Shown in pieces: positions 51,601-59,915 of a stretch of DNA of 64,000 nt; position 1 is the first letter of the stretch; each line of letters starts with the position of its first letter. Location: the NCBI RefSeq assembly GCF_049650445.1, contig NZ_JBASAD010000027.1, forward strand, positions 1 through 64,000, given 5' to 3'. The position numbers and the translations under genes were made by a program. The notes under the pieces were generated by a model that was not told where the DNA came from, made no database searches, and saw nothing but the letters and a program-made list of their open reading frames with translations. Source of the stretch: Castellaniella sp049650445 (GTDB lineage: Bacteria; Pseudomonadota; Gammaproteobacteria; Burkholderiales; Burkholderiaceae_B).

Positions 51601-51825
51601 CGGCATCTGGCCGAACTGACGCTCCAGCGGCGAAGTCACCAGCGCGGCCATGACGCCCGGCCCGGCCCCTGGATACAGGGTCGTGACCTGGATGGTGGGG
51701 AAATCGACCTGGGGCAGCGCCGACACCGGCAGTTCGCGGTAGGCCAGCAAGCCCGCCAACGCCAGCGCGACCATCGCCAGGGTCGTGGCGACCGGCCGCA
51801 GAATGAACAGGCGCGACAGGTTCAC
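48685..51825 (-). CDS. mdtB: RND multidrug efflux permease, MdtB-like
   Basis: Companion permease, 1046 aa, with the same signatures (VSALPQVDFPTIQVTTLYPGA; GFVVDDAIVMIEN; GIVKKNAILMIDF). The segment linking the two halves (about 490-530, before YDRGLQWVLAHQ) is longer and more polar than in its partner and encodes a perfect DNA palindrome at 50309-50343. The start codon overlaps the mdtA stop by four bases (ATGA). Confidence 0.92.
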   Translation of the reverse strand: MNLSRLFILRPVATTLAMVALALAGLLAYRELPVSALPQVDFPTIQVTTLYPGAGPGVMAALVTSPLERQFGQMPGLSQMLSTSSGGSSRITLRFDLGLPLDVAEQEVQAAINAASNLLPSDMPSPPIYSKINPADAPVMTLAIMSPTLPLPQVRDLIEVRVVQKLSQISGVGLVSVAGGQRPAVRIQVDPQALAAHKLTLADVRKVVTQSNVNQPKGNLDGPQRSITISVNDQLKDPAEYERLILAYENGAPLRLGDVAQVHRAAENRDQAAWFGQTPAILLNIQRQPGANVIEVVDRVQALLPGLRATLPTGVDLQVASDRTQTIRDSVAHVQIEMLLAIALVVAVTFVFLRTWRATLIPGVVVPLSLVGTFALMALLGFSINNLTLMALTIATGFVVDDAIVMIENIARHIEEGETAMAAALRGAKQIGFTLVSLTLSLIAVLIPLLFMGDVVGRLFREFAVTLAVAILLSLLISLTLTPMMCARMLGMRQGTGQSTADCPVPDESERHAGRDVVDGISGRREERWMERLITAYDRGLQWVLAHQRATLWAVVATLLVTAGLYAAIPKGFFPQQDTGMVQAITQGPQSASFQVMHRLQQQAVERVLADPAVASVASFIGIDGDNATLNTGRLQITLKPLAEGRERADVVIERLQAALRPVVGLEAWLQPVQELSVEDQVSRAQFQMTLSSPDEAALGLWTPRLVDALRELPELRDVAGDLQDRGLALAVMVDRDAAARLGVTQASIDDALYDAFGQRLISTIYTQSAQYRVVLEAGADLLDGGPVALEHLHVPTASGGVTPLSSVARFEPGLTPLAVQRLDQFPAATVSFSLAPDTALSDAVQVIESTRAALGVPASVEARFQGAAQAFQASLSSTLWLLLAAVVTMYIVLGVLYESLIHPVTILSTLPSAAIGALLALWLGGAELDMIGVIGIILLIGIVKKNAILMIDFALDAQRERGLGPQAAIHEAALLRFRPILMTTLAAFFSAIPLMLASGSGAELRQPLGLAMVGGLLCSQVLTLFTTPVIYLLFERLGHRRAAGG
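50309..50343. repeat. Perfect 15-bp inverted repeat inside mdtB
   Basis: Arms GGCACAGGACAGTCC (50309-50323) and GGACTGTCCTGTGCC (50329-50343) around a five-base centre. It encodes about residues 495-506 of the linker between the two halves of the pump. It may be an inserted palindromic element kept in frame. Confidence 0.7.
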
Positions 51826-53099
51826 GAAGCCGGACCCCGGCGCGGCTTCGCCGATCCGGTCGTCGCCTGGGCGGCCGTTGCTGCATCGGCCTTGGCGGCA
51901 GGCTGGGCCGGGCTGCCGGCCACACCGCCCGCAGCCTCGGGCGCGACGATCTCCACGTCGCTGCCGTCGCGCAGCCGGTCCGTGCCTTCGACCACCACCG
52001 TGTCGCCCGCCTGCAGCCCGGATTCGATCACCACCCGCTCGCTGTCATCGACCCCGGTCACGACCGGCACGACCCGGGCCTTGTTTTCGGCATCCACCCG
52101 ATAGACGTATTCGCCCTGCGAGCCGCGCTGCACCGCCCGCAGGGGCAGCGTCACCCCCTCCTGCGTGCCCAGGCGCAGGCGGACCTGGACGAACTGGTTG
52201 GGAAACAGCGATTCGTCGGCGTTGTCGAAGCGGGCCTTGAGCTGGACGGTGCCGGTCGCCACGTCGATCTGATTGTCCACCGCCACCAAGGCCCCGCTGG
52301 CCAGCGCCGTCCCGGCGGCGTCGCTGAACAGACGCGTCTGCAGGCCCGGCGTGGCGCGGCGCGCTTCCAGCAAAGCCTGCAACCGTGTCTGGGGAATGGA
52401 GAAGATCACGTCGATCGGCCGGCTCTGCGTCAACACCACCAGACCGTCGGTGTCCGACGCCCGGATCATATTGCCCACATCGACCTTGCGCAGACCCAGG
52501 CGGCCGTCGACGGGAGCGCGGATCTCGGTGTAGCCGAGCTGCAGGCGGGCATTGTCCACGGTTGCCTGATCCGATTTCGCCTGCCCCTGCAGTTCGCGCA
52601 CCTGAGCGCGGGCGGCCTCCAGTTGCTGGCGCGCCACCGAATTCTGCTTGAACAATTGCTCGTACCGTGCCAGGTCGCGGCGCGCCTGATCCAGTTGGGC
52701 CGCATGCTGCATCTGCTGGCCCAGGGCCTGATCCAGTTGGACGCGGAAGGGCTGGGGATCGATCACCGCCAGCACCTCATCGGCCTGCACCGCCTGACCA
52801 TCGGCAAAATTCACCGATTGCAGCGGACCGTCCACACGCGCACGAATGGTGACGGTCGCCAGCGGCGTCACGGTGCCCAGCGCCCGCAGGGTGCGGTCGA
52901 TCCGGCCAGGCGCAGCCTGGGCGACGGATACCGGCGTCGCCTGACCGCCCATCCGGAAACCCCGCCCACCGGGACCACCCGGACCATTGGCGGCGCCCGG
53001 CCAGAAGTACCACAGGGCGAACACCATCAGCCCGCAGGCCGCCGCCCACACCAGAATCCTGCGGCGCGTCCGTCGGGGTCGCGTCGTTGTGTTGGTCAT
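51822..53099 (-). CDS. mdtA: RND efflux periplasmic adaptor, MdtA-like
   Basis: Membrane-fusion protein of 425 aa joining the pump to the channel. One N-terminal membrane anchor (about 13-32, RILVWAAACGLMVFALWYFW); then the lipoyl halves with a coiled coil between them (DQALGQQMQHAAQLDQARRDLARYEQLF...), and beta-barrel and membrane-proximal domains (LGYTEIRAPVDGRLGLRKVDVGN). First gene of the leftward mdtABC-OMF operon, 9 bp after zapD's neighbouring stop. No regulator gene is adjacent. Confidence 0.92.
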   Translation of the reverse strand: MTNTTTRPRRTRRRILVWAAACGLMVFALWYFWPGAANGPGGPGGRGFRMGGQATPVSVAQAAPGRIDRTLRALGTVTPLATVTIRARVDGPLQSVNFADGQAVQADEVLAVIDPQPFRVQLDQALGQQMQHAAQLDQARRDLARYEQLFKQNSVARQQLEAARAQVRELQGQAKSDQATVDNARLQLGYTEIRAPVDGRLGLRKVDVGNMIRASDTDGLVVLTQSRPIDVIFSIPQTRLQALLEARRATPGLQTRLFSDAAGTALASGALVAVDNQIDVATGTVQLKARFDNADESLFPNQFVQVRLRLGTQEGVTLPLRAVQRGSQGEYVYRVDAENKARVVPVVTGVDDSERVVIESGLQAGDTVVVEGTDRLRDGSDVEIVAPEAAGGVAGSPAQPAAKADAATAAQATTGSAKPRRGPAS

Positions 53100-53108
53100 G
53101 ATGGGGTC

Positions 53109-53867
53109 CTACAGATTGCAGCGGGCCAGGCGGAACGCCACGTCGCGGTTGACCGGCTGGGGCTTGATTGTGTTGTCCTGGGCGGAGAACCGGACCCAGA
53201 TGACGTATTTGTTGGCGCTGACTTCCGGAAAGATGCCCAGGGACGGATCGACCCAGACGCGCAGCAGCTGGAAGGACTTGCCGCCCAGCATTTCCTGATA
53301 GGCCCCCTGGCTGGCCAACTGGTCGCGGGCATCACCGGCATCGCGCAGCAGATGCAGGATCAGTGCCATGGCCCGATGCAGCGGCATCAACGGCTCGATC
53401 CAGCCACGCAGATCGGCGGTCCGCGCATCGGCCGGCTTCAACTGCCAGGAGTAATAAGAAGGCATGTCCACGGGCGAGGATCCACCCGGCACCGTGATCC
53501 GGCCGCGCAGGCTGGCAAGCCATTCGTTGTCGCGCAGGCACTGGCCGATGCGGCCCTGGCCGGCGAGCGCGGCGGACACGGACTGGATTTCCGCCAGGAG
53601 CTTGTCCAGCGTGACGCCGTCGACACCGGGATGTTCGCGCAAGGCCGACAGGGCCGAACGATGACGATCCATGTCCTGGAGCACGGCCGTACGGACGTCG
53701 GCGCGTTCGCAAATGTCCAGCAGATCGAACAGCGTGGTCATGGCGATCTGGTGGCAATGGGCGTCTTCGCCCTGCGCGAAGAAAAACAGACGATCGAACA
53801 GGTATTCGACCCTCAGCAGGGTGCGTACACGTTCATTGCAGGGATACTCGTACAGAATCACGCGCAA
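53109..53867 (-). CDS. zapD: Cell division protein ZapD
   Basis: FtsZ-bundling protein of 252 aa (DUF1342). The start MRVILYEYPCNERVRTLLRVEYLF matches family members, as do the central DNEWLASLRGRITVPGG and the C-terminal QPVNRDVAFRLARCNL. It follows coaE by 6 bp, an old conserved pairing in beta- and gammaproteobacteria. Confidence 0.95.
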   Translation of the reverse strand: MRVILYEYPCNERVRTLLRVEYLFDRLFFFAQGEDAHCHQIAMTTLFDLLDICERADVRTAVLQDMDRHRSALSALREHPGVDGVTLDKLLAEIQSVSAALAGQGRIGQCLRDNEWLASLRGRITVPGGSSPVDMPSYYSWQLKPADARTADLRGWIEPLMPLHRAMALILHLLRDAGDARDQLASQGAYQEMLGGKSFQLLRVWVDPSLGIFPEVSANKYVIWVRFSAQDNTIKPQPVNRDVAFRLARCNL

Positions 53868-53873
53868 AAGACC

Positions 53874-54506
53874 CTATCCATGAGTGGTGCGCCCATCCGC
53901 CGGACGGGAAGCGCGGTCGTACCAGGCCTGGTGAAGCTGGAGCACGCGGCGGTGCAGCGTGTCCAGATCAGTCGAGTCATCATTGACGATGATGTCGTCG
54001 GCTGCCGCCAAGCGATCCGCCCTGGACGCTTGAGCGGACATAATACGCTCAATGGTCTCGCGCGTCAGCCCGCTGCGTGCCTGGACCCGGCGCACCTGGG
54101 TCTCGGGATCGCAGTCGACCACGCAAATGCGGTCCACCCGTTCGCGCCAGCGGCCGGACTCGACCAGCAAAGGCACGACGAACACCTGATAGTCTCCCCG
54201 GGCCTGTGCCGCCTGATCGCGCACCGCCCGGTCGATCAAAGGGTGGAGCACGGATTCCAGTTGCCGCCGCGCCGCCGGATCGCCAAAGGCACGCGCGCGC
54301 ATCCAGGCCCGGTCCAGGGCGCCGTCCGGCCCGATCGCCTCGGCGCCGAAGGCCGCCCGCAGCGGCTCGATCGCGGCACCGCCCGACGCGGTAAGCGCGT
54401 GCGCAATCTGGTCGGTATCGATGACCGCCGCACCCCACTCGGCCAGCCAGTCGGCCACCTGGGACTTGCCCGAGCCGATGCCCCCGGTCAGGCCGATGGA
54501 AAACAT
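53874..54506 (-). CDS. coaE: Dephospho-CoA kinase
   Basis: Last enzyme of coenzyme A synthesis, adding the 3'-phosphate. 210 aa; P-loop GLTGGIGSGKS at 5-15, DTDQIAHALT for the substrate site, and LLVESG. The ATG at 54506 has GGGGAA upstream and starts MFSIGLTGG; the longer frame is rejected. Lies between the prepilin peptidase and zapD genes. panC, another CoA-pathway gene, is at 56.5 kb. Confidence 0.95.
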   Translation of the reverse strand: MFSIGLTGGIGSGKSQVADWLAEWGAAVIDTDQIAHALTASGGAAIEPLRAAFGAEAIGPDGALDRAWMRARAFGDPAARRQLESVLHPLIDRAVRDQAAQARGDYQVFVVPLLVESGRWRERVDRICVVDCDPETQVRRVQARSGLTRETIERIMSAQASRADRLAAADDIIVNDDSTDLDTLHRRVLQLHQAWYDRASRPADGRTTHG

Positions 54507-54531
54507 GGCATTCCCCGCAATCAATGTGGAA

Positions 54532-55344
54532 TCACGACTGTACCGCACCTGCGGCGCACATCCATGCCAGCAGCCATGCACCGGCTGCCAGCGCAATGCA
54601 GGGGCCGAAGGGATAGGACCGGTGCCAGCCGCCGCGCCGGACGAGCGCCCAGGCCAGCCCCAGCACGCAGGCCAGCCAGAGGATGCCGGTCATGGCTTCC
54701 CATCCCAGCCAGCCCGCCAACGCGGCCAGACACTTCACGTCGCCGCCGCCAAAACCATCCCGCCCACGCACACGGCAATACAGCCACGCCAGACTGGCCA
54801 GGCCCGCCCAGACTAGGGCGGACGCGCCGGCGGCAGCGACAACGCCCTGAGCGCCCCACAGCCAGCCGGCCGCCATCAGCGGCAGGGTCAGTGCATCCGG
54901 CAGCAAGCCGCTGCGCGCATCGATCCAGGCCAGCGCGGCGAGCGCAAGAATCAGCGGCACGAACCCGGCACCGCCATCCGAGGCCAGCACACCGGCCGCT
55001 GATCCCAGCAGCGCCGCCGTCGCTCCGTCCCGAGCCGGCTGCCAGGGCCAAAACGGCGCGTCGGCCAACGAGACCCACAGCGTGCGCGCCGTGGGCGGCG
55101 CACCCGCATCCAGACGATCCGCATAGTTCCGGGCCCAGCGACCCAGCACAAGGCCCACGCACACGCCCGCCGCCACGGCCAGCCCGACGGCATTCCAGTC
55201 GACAGAGCCCCTCGCCCCGGCGACCGGAAGCGCCAACCGCCGGAACAGATCTGCGGCGCCCACGGCCATCATCCCGCATCCCATCGCCAAGCCCCCCGCA
55301 AATGCGTAGAATGGCGGCTTCACGATCCTGTTCGCTCCGACCAT
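54532..55344 (-). CDS. pilD: Prepilin peptidase (A24 family), lacking the Cys motifs of the methylase domain
   Basis: Inner-membrane aspartyl protease of about 270 aa that cleaves type IV prepilin leaders. Both catalytic motifs are visible: WIDARSGLLPDALT and GFGGGDVKCL. Six to eight helices are predicted. The N-terminal part has none of the paired CxxC motifs of the usual methyltransferase domain, and no pilB or pilC gene is adjacent although the order pilD-coaE-zapD is the normal cluster end. The ATG at 55344 overlaps the divergent lipoprotein ATG; the real start may lie inside, so position is uncertain. Confidence 0.78.
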   Translation of the reverse strand: MVGANRIVKPPFYAFAGGLAMGCGMMAVGAADLFRRLALPVAGARGSVDWNAVGLAVAAGVCVGLVLGRWARNYADRLDAGAPPTARTLWVSLADAPFWPWQPARDGATAALLGSAAGVLASDGGAGFVPLILALAALAWIDARSGLLPDALTLPLMAAGWLWGAQGVVAAAGASALVWAGLASLAWLYCRVRGRDGFGGGDVKCLAALAGWLGWEAMTGILWLACVLGLAWALVRRGGWHRSYPFGPCIALAAGAWLLAWMCAAGAVQS

Positions 55345-56032
55345 GCCGCGCGTCCTTTCCCACACGATTCCCCGCCTGTTCAGCCTGGGGCTGCTGGCCC
55401 TGCTGGCCGCTTGCGCCCAGCAGCGCGAACCCGGCTTCTACGACGTCGCACGCGGCGATACGGTGTCCGACGCCCGGCACCGCGCCCAGGGCGATGCCGG
55501 CACGGTCGCGCCTGCACAGTTGCAATTTGGATTTGGCGCCGACAGCCAGAAGAAACCGGCATCGGATTCCAGCGCCGCCCAGCCAGCCGGCCCCGGCACA
55601 TCGGATGCCGCCGGGCAGGCTGCTCACCCGGCCAGCATGGGGAAGCAGATCCCCCAGGAGTTGACCGAAACCCGCACCTATCTGGGCACCATCGCCTGCC
55701 CCGCCGGACAGCAGGCCTGCCCGCCGCGCCGCATGACCCTGACCCTCGCGCCGGACGGCCAGTGGCGCGCGCGCAGCACGCCGCTGGACGGCACGGCCGC
55801 CACAACGTCGATGGGTTGCTGGAATCTGATTTCGACCGCGCCGACCGGCATCGTGCTGCAGACCGGCGATCAGGCCCGCGCCACGCTGGAATTCATCCAG
55901 TCCAACGTCTTGCGCCTGACACGACTGGACGGCCGGGCCCCCTTGCTGGAATCCCGGCTGACCCGCCAGGCGGATATCGACCCCATCCAGGAGTTGGCTG
56001 GGAAGCCGGCTCAAGCCTGCAACATGCAATAA
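55343..56032 (+). CDS. Lipoprotein, NlpE-like C-terminal domain
   Basis: Exported lipoprotein of 229 aa, function unknown. Signal with lipobox LLALLAACAQQ (Cys25 region). A low-complexity linker follows to about residue 105. The C-terminal ~120 residues (ETRTYLGTIACPAGQQACPPRRMTLTLAPDGQWRARST) resemble the NlpE/copper-stress fold, with two cysteines but without the usual CxxC. The start codon overlaps the pilD start on the other strand. Its 3' end overlaps a LuxR-type gene by 140 bp. Confidence 0.72.
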   Translation: MPRVLSHTIPRLFSLGLLALLAACAQQREPGFYDVARGDTVSDARHRAQGDAGTVAPAQLQFGFGADSQKKPASDSSAAQPAGPGTSDAAGQAAHPASMGKQIPQELTETRTYLGTIACPAGQQACPPRRMTLTLAPDGQWRARSTPLDGTAATTSMGCWNLISTAPTGIVLQTGDQARATLEFIQSNVLRLTRLDGRAPLLESRLTRQADIDPIQELAGKPAQACNMQ

Positions 56033-56339
56033 GCCCGGGCGCCAAGGCGGCCCCGGCAGCAGACGGGCCGGGATTGCCTGCGCCGGCGCCCGGCTTGTGC
56101 GGGCGACTGGACAGGCAATACAGAGTCAGTTCGACCACATTGCGCACGCGTAATTTCCGGAAGATCCGTGCCCGATGGGCTTCGACCGTGCGCTCCGTGA
56201 CCCCGAGTTCGACGGCAATGTATTTATTGGACCGACCGCATGTGAGGTAGTCCGTCACTTCCTGTTCCCGGACTGTCAGGCAGCCCAGCGGCGTTTCGCC
56301 AACGCCCGGGTATTCTCGGATCGAATCGCTGTACTGCAT
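55893..56339 (-). CDS. Small LuxR-type HTH regulator without receiver domain
   Basis: A 148-aa protein. Residues about 15-75 form a LuxR/FixJ-type HTH (LTVREQEVTDYLTCGRSNKYIAVELGVTERTVEAHRARIF). There is no receiver or autoinducer domain, so it belongs with the short GerE-like regulators. The ATG at 56339 is supported by GGGAG about six bases upstream; a longer frame to 56408 is possible. The last ~45 codons lie opposite the lipoprotein gene and are Gly/Pro/Arg-rich, so the functional part may end near residue 85. Confidence 0.72.
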   Translation of the reverse strand: MQYSDSIREYPGVGETPLGCLTVREQEVTDYLTCGRSNKYIAVELGVTERTVEAHRARIFRKLRVRNVVELTLYCLSSRPHKPGAGAGNPGPSAAGAALAPGLIACCRLEPASQPTPGWGRYPPGGSAGIPARGPGRPVVSGARRWTG

Positions 56340-56466
56340 GAGGGCTCCCCCTGTATCTTTTGATTTAAGGGGATTCTGCATGACCCCGTCAGGGGCCGCA
56401 CCTGTCAACTCTGACAGTTTGCCGCACCGCCGCGAAATCCACGCCCGGGCACCTGCGGCAGCAGGG

Positions 56467-57309
56467 CTAGAACTCCAGATTGTCGATCAGCCGCGTCACG
56501 CCCAGACGGGCGGCCGCCAGCACGACCAGAGGCTCGCCGTCGTGGATTTCCTGAACGGTGGGGGGCAGCAGATCGCGCTGGCGGCGCACGGCAACGTAAT
56601 CGGGATCCCAGCCACGCTCGCGCAGAGTCCGCATGGCCTGGCCTTCCGCCGTGGCGGCATCCGCACCGTCAGTCCGGATCTGGTCGCGCACCCGCTGCAG
56701 CAAGCCATACAGATTGGGGGCCTCGGCCCGCTCCTGCACGCTCAGGTACCGGTTGCGCGAGGACATCGCCAGGCCATCGGGATCGCGCACGGTCTCGTGG
56801 GCGAGGATCTCGACGGGCAACTGGAACTGGCGGCACATGGCGCGCACCACCATCAGTTGCTGGTAGTCTTTTTTGCCGAATACGGCCACGCGCGGCTGGA
56901 CACAGGAAAACAGCTTCAACACCACCGTGCTGACGCCCATGAAGAAGTCGGGCCGGAATTCGCCCTCCAGGATCTTGCCCAGGGATTCACTGGGCTGGAT
57001 GCGGAAATTCTGCGGCTCGGGGTACAGCTCGCGCTCATCGGGCGCGAACAGCACGTAGACGTCGCGCTCGGCTTCGAGCTTGGCGATGTCCTCGGCCAGG
57101 GTGCGGGGATAGCGGTCAAAGTCCTCGTTCGGACCGAACTGCAGCCGATTGACGAAAATGCTGGCGACCACCGGGTCGCCGTGCTGGCGCGCCAGCCGCA
57201 TCAGCGACAGGTGAGCGGCATGCAGATTGCCCATGGTGGGCACGAAGGCCACGCGCAATTGGCCGCGTAGCTGATCGCGCAATGCCTCGATGGAATGAAC
57301 GACTTTCAC
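56467..57309 (-). CDS. panC: Pantothenate synthetase
   Basis: ATP-dependent joining of pantoate and beta-alanine. 280 aa. The HIGH-like motif MGNLHAAHLSLM (27-37), QFGPNEDFDRYPRT, the VFGKKDYQQL loop and the KMSKS-like MSSRNRYLS are all present. It follows scpA by 23 bp. Confidence 0.96.
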   Translation of the reverse strand: MKVVHSIEALRDQLRGQLRVAFVPTMGNLHAAHLSLMRLARQHGDPVVASIFVNRLQFGPNEDFDRYPRTLAEDIAKLEAERDVYVLFAPDERELYPEPQNFRIQPSESLGKILEGEFRPDFFMGVSTVVLKLFSCVQPRVAVFGKKDYQQLMVVRAMCRQFQLPVEILAHETVRDPDGLAMSSRNRYLSVQERAEAPNLYGLLQRVRDQIRTDGADAATAEGQAMRTLRERGWDPDYVAVRRQRDLLPPTVQEIHDGEPLVVLAAARLGVTRLIDNLEF

Positions 57310-57332
57310 AGGGGATTCTCCGGCGCGCAGGC

Positions 57333-58205
57333 TCAGGCCGAGCGCGTATAGGACAGTCTGACGTACAGCGGCGCGTAAGGCGCCGCCTGAGTGATTTCCA
57401 ACAGGGATTCGCGGGCCAGCTCCAGCAGCGCCAGGAAGTGGACCACGATGACGGCAGCCGGTTCGCCCATGTGGACGCGCTCCAGGAACAGTTCGGTGAA
57501 CTCCATGAAGCGCACGTCCGACAGACGGCGCAGAATGTGGCTCATGTGGTCGCGCACGGACAGTTGTTCACGGGTGATGCGGTGGCTGGCATTCAGGCGC
57601 GCCCGATGCAGGATCGCTGACCAGGCCTCGCGCAGATCATCCGCCGAAACCTCGGGCAGCAGCCGTGCGGCCTCGAAGTCGGCCGTGGCGTGGGCCACCT
57701 GAAAGTCGCGCCCCACGCGCGGCATGTCATCCAGTCGCCGGGCCGCCAGCTTCATGCGTTCGTATTCCAGCAGGCGGCGCACCAGTTCGGCACGCGGGTC
57801 CTCGGCTTCTGCACCGCTGTCGGACTGGCGCACCGGCAGCAACATGCGCGACTTGATCTCGATCAGCAGCGCCGCCATCAGCAGGTATTCGCCCGCCAGT
57901 TCCAGATTCGATTGCCGCACCTGCTCGACATAGGCCAGGTACTGGGCAGTCACCTCGGCCATGGGGATGTCCAGCACGTTGAAATTCTGCTTGCGGATCA
58001 GGTAGAGCAGCAGATCCAGCGGCCCTTCGAAGGCTTCCAGGAAGACTTCGAGCGCGTCAGGCGGGATATAGAGATCCTGAGGGATGGCGAACAGCGGCTC
58101 GCCGTACAGGCGCGCCAAAGCGACGTGATCGATCACGTCGGGGGTGCTGTCCTCGGCAGGCGCCATCAGGGCGTCCAGCCCGGGATCGGGCGGCCGGGGC
58201 GGCAT
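57333..58205 (-). CDS. scpA: Segregation and condensation protein A
   Basis: Kleisin of the Smc-ScpAB complex, 290 aa. FEGPLDLLLYLIRKQNFNVLDIPMAEVTAQYL is the N-terminal Smc-binding helix pattern; a variable helical middle and a C-terminal winged helix follow. scpB is not in the window. Lies between DUF3460 and panC on the minus strand, as in related genomes. Confidence 0.94.
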   Translation of the reverse strand: MPPRPPDPGLDALMAPAEDSTPDVIDHVALARLYGEPLFAIPQDLYIPPDALEVFLEAFEGPLDLLLYLIRKQNFNVLDIPMAEVTAQYLAYVEQVRQSNLELAGEYLLMAALLIEIKSRMLLPVRQSDSGAEAEDPRAELVRRLLEYERMKLAARRLDDMPRVGRDFQVAHATADFEAARLLPEVSADDLREAWSAILHRARLNASHRITREQLSVRDHMSHILRRLSDVRFMEFTELFLERVHMGEPAAVIVVHFLALLELARESLLEITQAAPYAPLYVRLSYTRSA

Positions 58206-58214
58206 GAGGCCTGG

Positions 58215-58406
58215 TCAGGCCTTCTGGTAGTAGACGTAGGGATCCTGGGCCACGCGGGCCGCCCGGAAGCCTTCCTGCTGCTCTGTGTTCAGATCCTTGT
58301 CCCAGAGACGGGCACGGCCGGCGAACTGGCGCTCGTCGGTGCCGGGGTGATCCGATTTGTACTGGTTCAGGAACTGGGTCAGTTCCGAGGTGAAGTTGTT
58401 TGCCAT
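58215..58406 (-). CDS. DUF3460 family small protein
   Basis: A 63-aa protein of unknown function, restricted mainly to betaproteobacteria. The core FTSELTQFLNQYKSDHPG, then QFAGRARLWDKDL and a C-terminal DPYVYYQK, match the family. I chose the ATG at 58406 (MANNFTSEL) by family N-termini; an upstream ATG at 58430 has no better support. It precedes scpA by 9 bp, so the genes are probably cotranscribed. Confidence 0.8.
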   Translation of the reverse strand: MANNFTSELTQFLNQYKSDHPGTDERQFAGRARLWDKDLNTEQQEGFRAARVAQDPYVYYQKA

Positions 58407-58478
58407 AATAGTGCCGTAGCCGATCTCCATGACCGATGGGCCCCAAGTTTACTGCACTCGGCCCGATCCAGTCCGCCC

Positions 58479-59906
58479 ATGCCCGAATCCCCGCCCCGCG
58501 CTCCCGCTTCGCCCGCCGCCACGTCCCGAGAGATCCGGATGATCCCTTTCATCGTGGGCTGCGCGCTGTTCATGCAGATGCTCGATTCCACGGTCGTGGC
58601 GACCGCCCTGCCCACCATGGCGCTGGAGTTCGGCACCACGGTGGTCCACATGAACGTCACCATCACGTCCTACCTGCTGGCCACGGCGGTGTTCGTGCCC
58701 ATCAGCGGCTGGGCGGCGGACCGGTTCGGCGCGCGCGCCGTATTTCTGGCGGCCATCGTGCTGTTCACGCTCAGTTCGGTCGCCTGCGCGGTCAGCGGCA
58801 CCCTGCCCCAACTGGTGACCGCCCGGGTCGTGCAGGGCGCCGCCGGCGCCATGATGGTGCCGGTCGGGCGCATCATCCTGCTGCGCCGCGTCCCCAAGGC
58901 GGAACTGCTCAAGGCCATGGCCTTTCTGACCATCCCTGCCCTGTTGGGACCCGTCATCGGCCCGCCGGTCGGCGGTTTCCTGGTCACCTACGCGTCCTGG
59001 CACTGGATCTTCCTGATCAATATTCCCGTGGGCGCCCTGGGCATCGTCATGGTGCGGCGCTGGATCGCCCGTGACGTGCCCGACAGCCGGCCCCGGCTGG
59101 ACACCGTGGGCTTTCTGCTCAGCGGCGGTGCCATGGCGGCCCTGATGACCGGCCTGGAGGCTGCCGGCCACGGCAGTCTGGGCGTCTGGCCGACGCTGGG
59201 CCTGCTGGCCCTGGGCCTGGGCTGTGGCGTCCTGTACATCCGCCATGCCCGCCATGTCACCTATCCCATCCTCGACCTGAGCCTGCTGCGCGTCCAGACC
59301 TTCGCCGTGTCCGTGCTGGGCGGCAATCTGTGCCGCTTCTCGATCGGCGCCTCACCCTTTCTGCTGGCCATTCTGCTGCAGGTGGGCTTCGGCCTGTCGG
59401 CGTTTTCGGCCGGGATGATCACCTTTACCTCGGCCGCCGGAGCGATGCTGATGAAACTGGCGGCCACGCCCATCGTGCGCCGCTTCGGCTTTCGCCGCGT
59501 GCTGGTCGCCAACGCACTGATCGCGGCGGCCTTCATCGCGGCCTGCGCCCTGTTCCAGAAAGACACGCCGGTCTGGGCCATGGTGGCGGTTCTGCTGACC
59601 GGAGGCTTCTTCCGTTCGCTGCAGTTCACCGCCGTCAACGCCCTGACCTACGCCGACCTGGATTCCGCCCAGATGAGCCGCGCCAGCAGCTTCTCCGCCA
59701 CGGCTCAGCAACTGGGCATCAGCCTGGGGGTTGCCTGCGCGGCGATGACGTTGAATCTCAGCATGACCTTGCGCGGCGGCGTCGAGGCCGACCGCATCGA
59801 CGTGATGTGGGGCTTTGCGATCATCGCCCTGATCGTGGCTGCCTCGGCGCTGTCCTTCCGGCGCCTGCCGGCGCGTGCGGGCAACCAGTTGCGGGCCCGG
59901 AGCTGA
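58479..59906 (+). CDS. MFS drug transporter, DHA2/EmrB-like
   Basis: Inner-membrane proton antiporter of 475 aa with about 14 helices. The motif LDSTVVATALPTMALEF in helix 1, GWAADRFGARAVF (motif A) and GPVIGPPVGGFL (motif C) are typical of the DHA2 group. The ATG at 58479 is the first sensible start; a much longer frame to 57690 crosses scpA and DUF3460 and is rejected. Convergent with an XRE regulator gene 9 bp downstream that may control it. Confidence 0.9.
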   Translation: MPESPPRAPASPAATSREIRMIPFIVGCALFMQMLDSTVVATALPTMALEFGTTVVHMNVTITSYLLATAVFVPISGWAADRFGARAVFLAAIVLFTLSSVACAVSGTLPQLVTARVVQGAAGAMMVPVGRIILLRRVPKAELLKAMAFLTIPALLGPVIGPPVGGFLVTYASWHWIFLINIPVGALGIVMVRRWIARDVPDSRPRLDTVGFLLSGGAMAALMTGLEAAGHGSLGVWPTLGLLALGLGCGVLYIRHARHVTYPILDLSLLRVQTFAVSVLGGNLCRFSIGASPFLLAILLQVGFGLSAFSAGMITFTSAAGAMLMKLAATPIVRRFGFRRVLVANALIAAAFIAACALFQKDTPVWAMVAVLLTGGFFRSLQFTAVNALTYADLDSAQMSRASSFSATAQQLGISLGVACAAMTLNLSMTLRGGVEADRIDVMWGFAIIALIVAASALSFRRLPARAGNQLRARS

Positions 59907-59915
59907 GCGACCGGC

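Noticed and set aside
45579..52104. Two very long plus-strand frames (over 1,000 codons each) opposite the RND permeases
   Set aside because: His/Gln/Arg-rich translations mirroring the real genes; no ribosome sites or domains, and they would overlap three well-supported genes.
57690..58478. N-terminal extension of the MFS transporter by about 260 residues
   Set aside because: It runs antisense through scpA and DUF3460 and has no membrane or other domain; MPESPPRAP at 58479 is a normal start.
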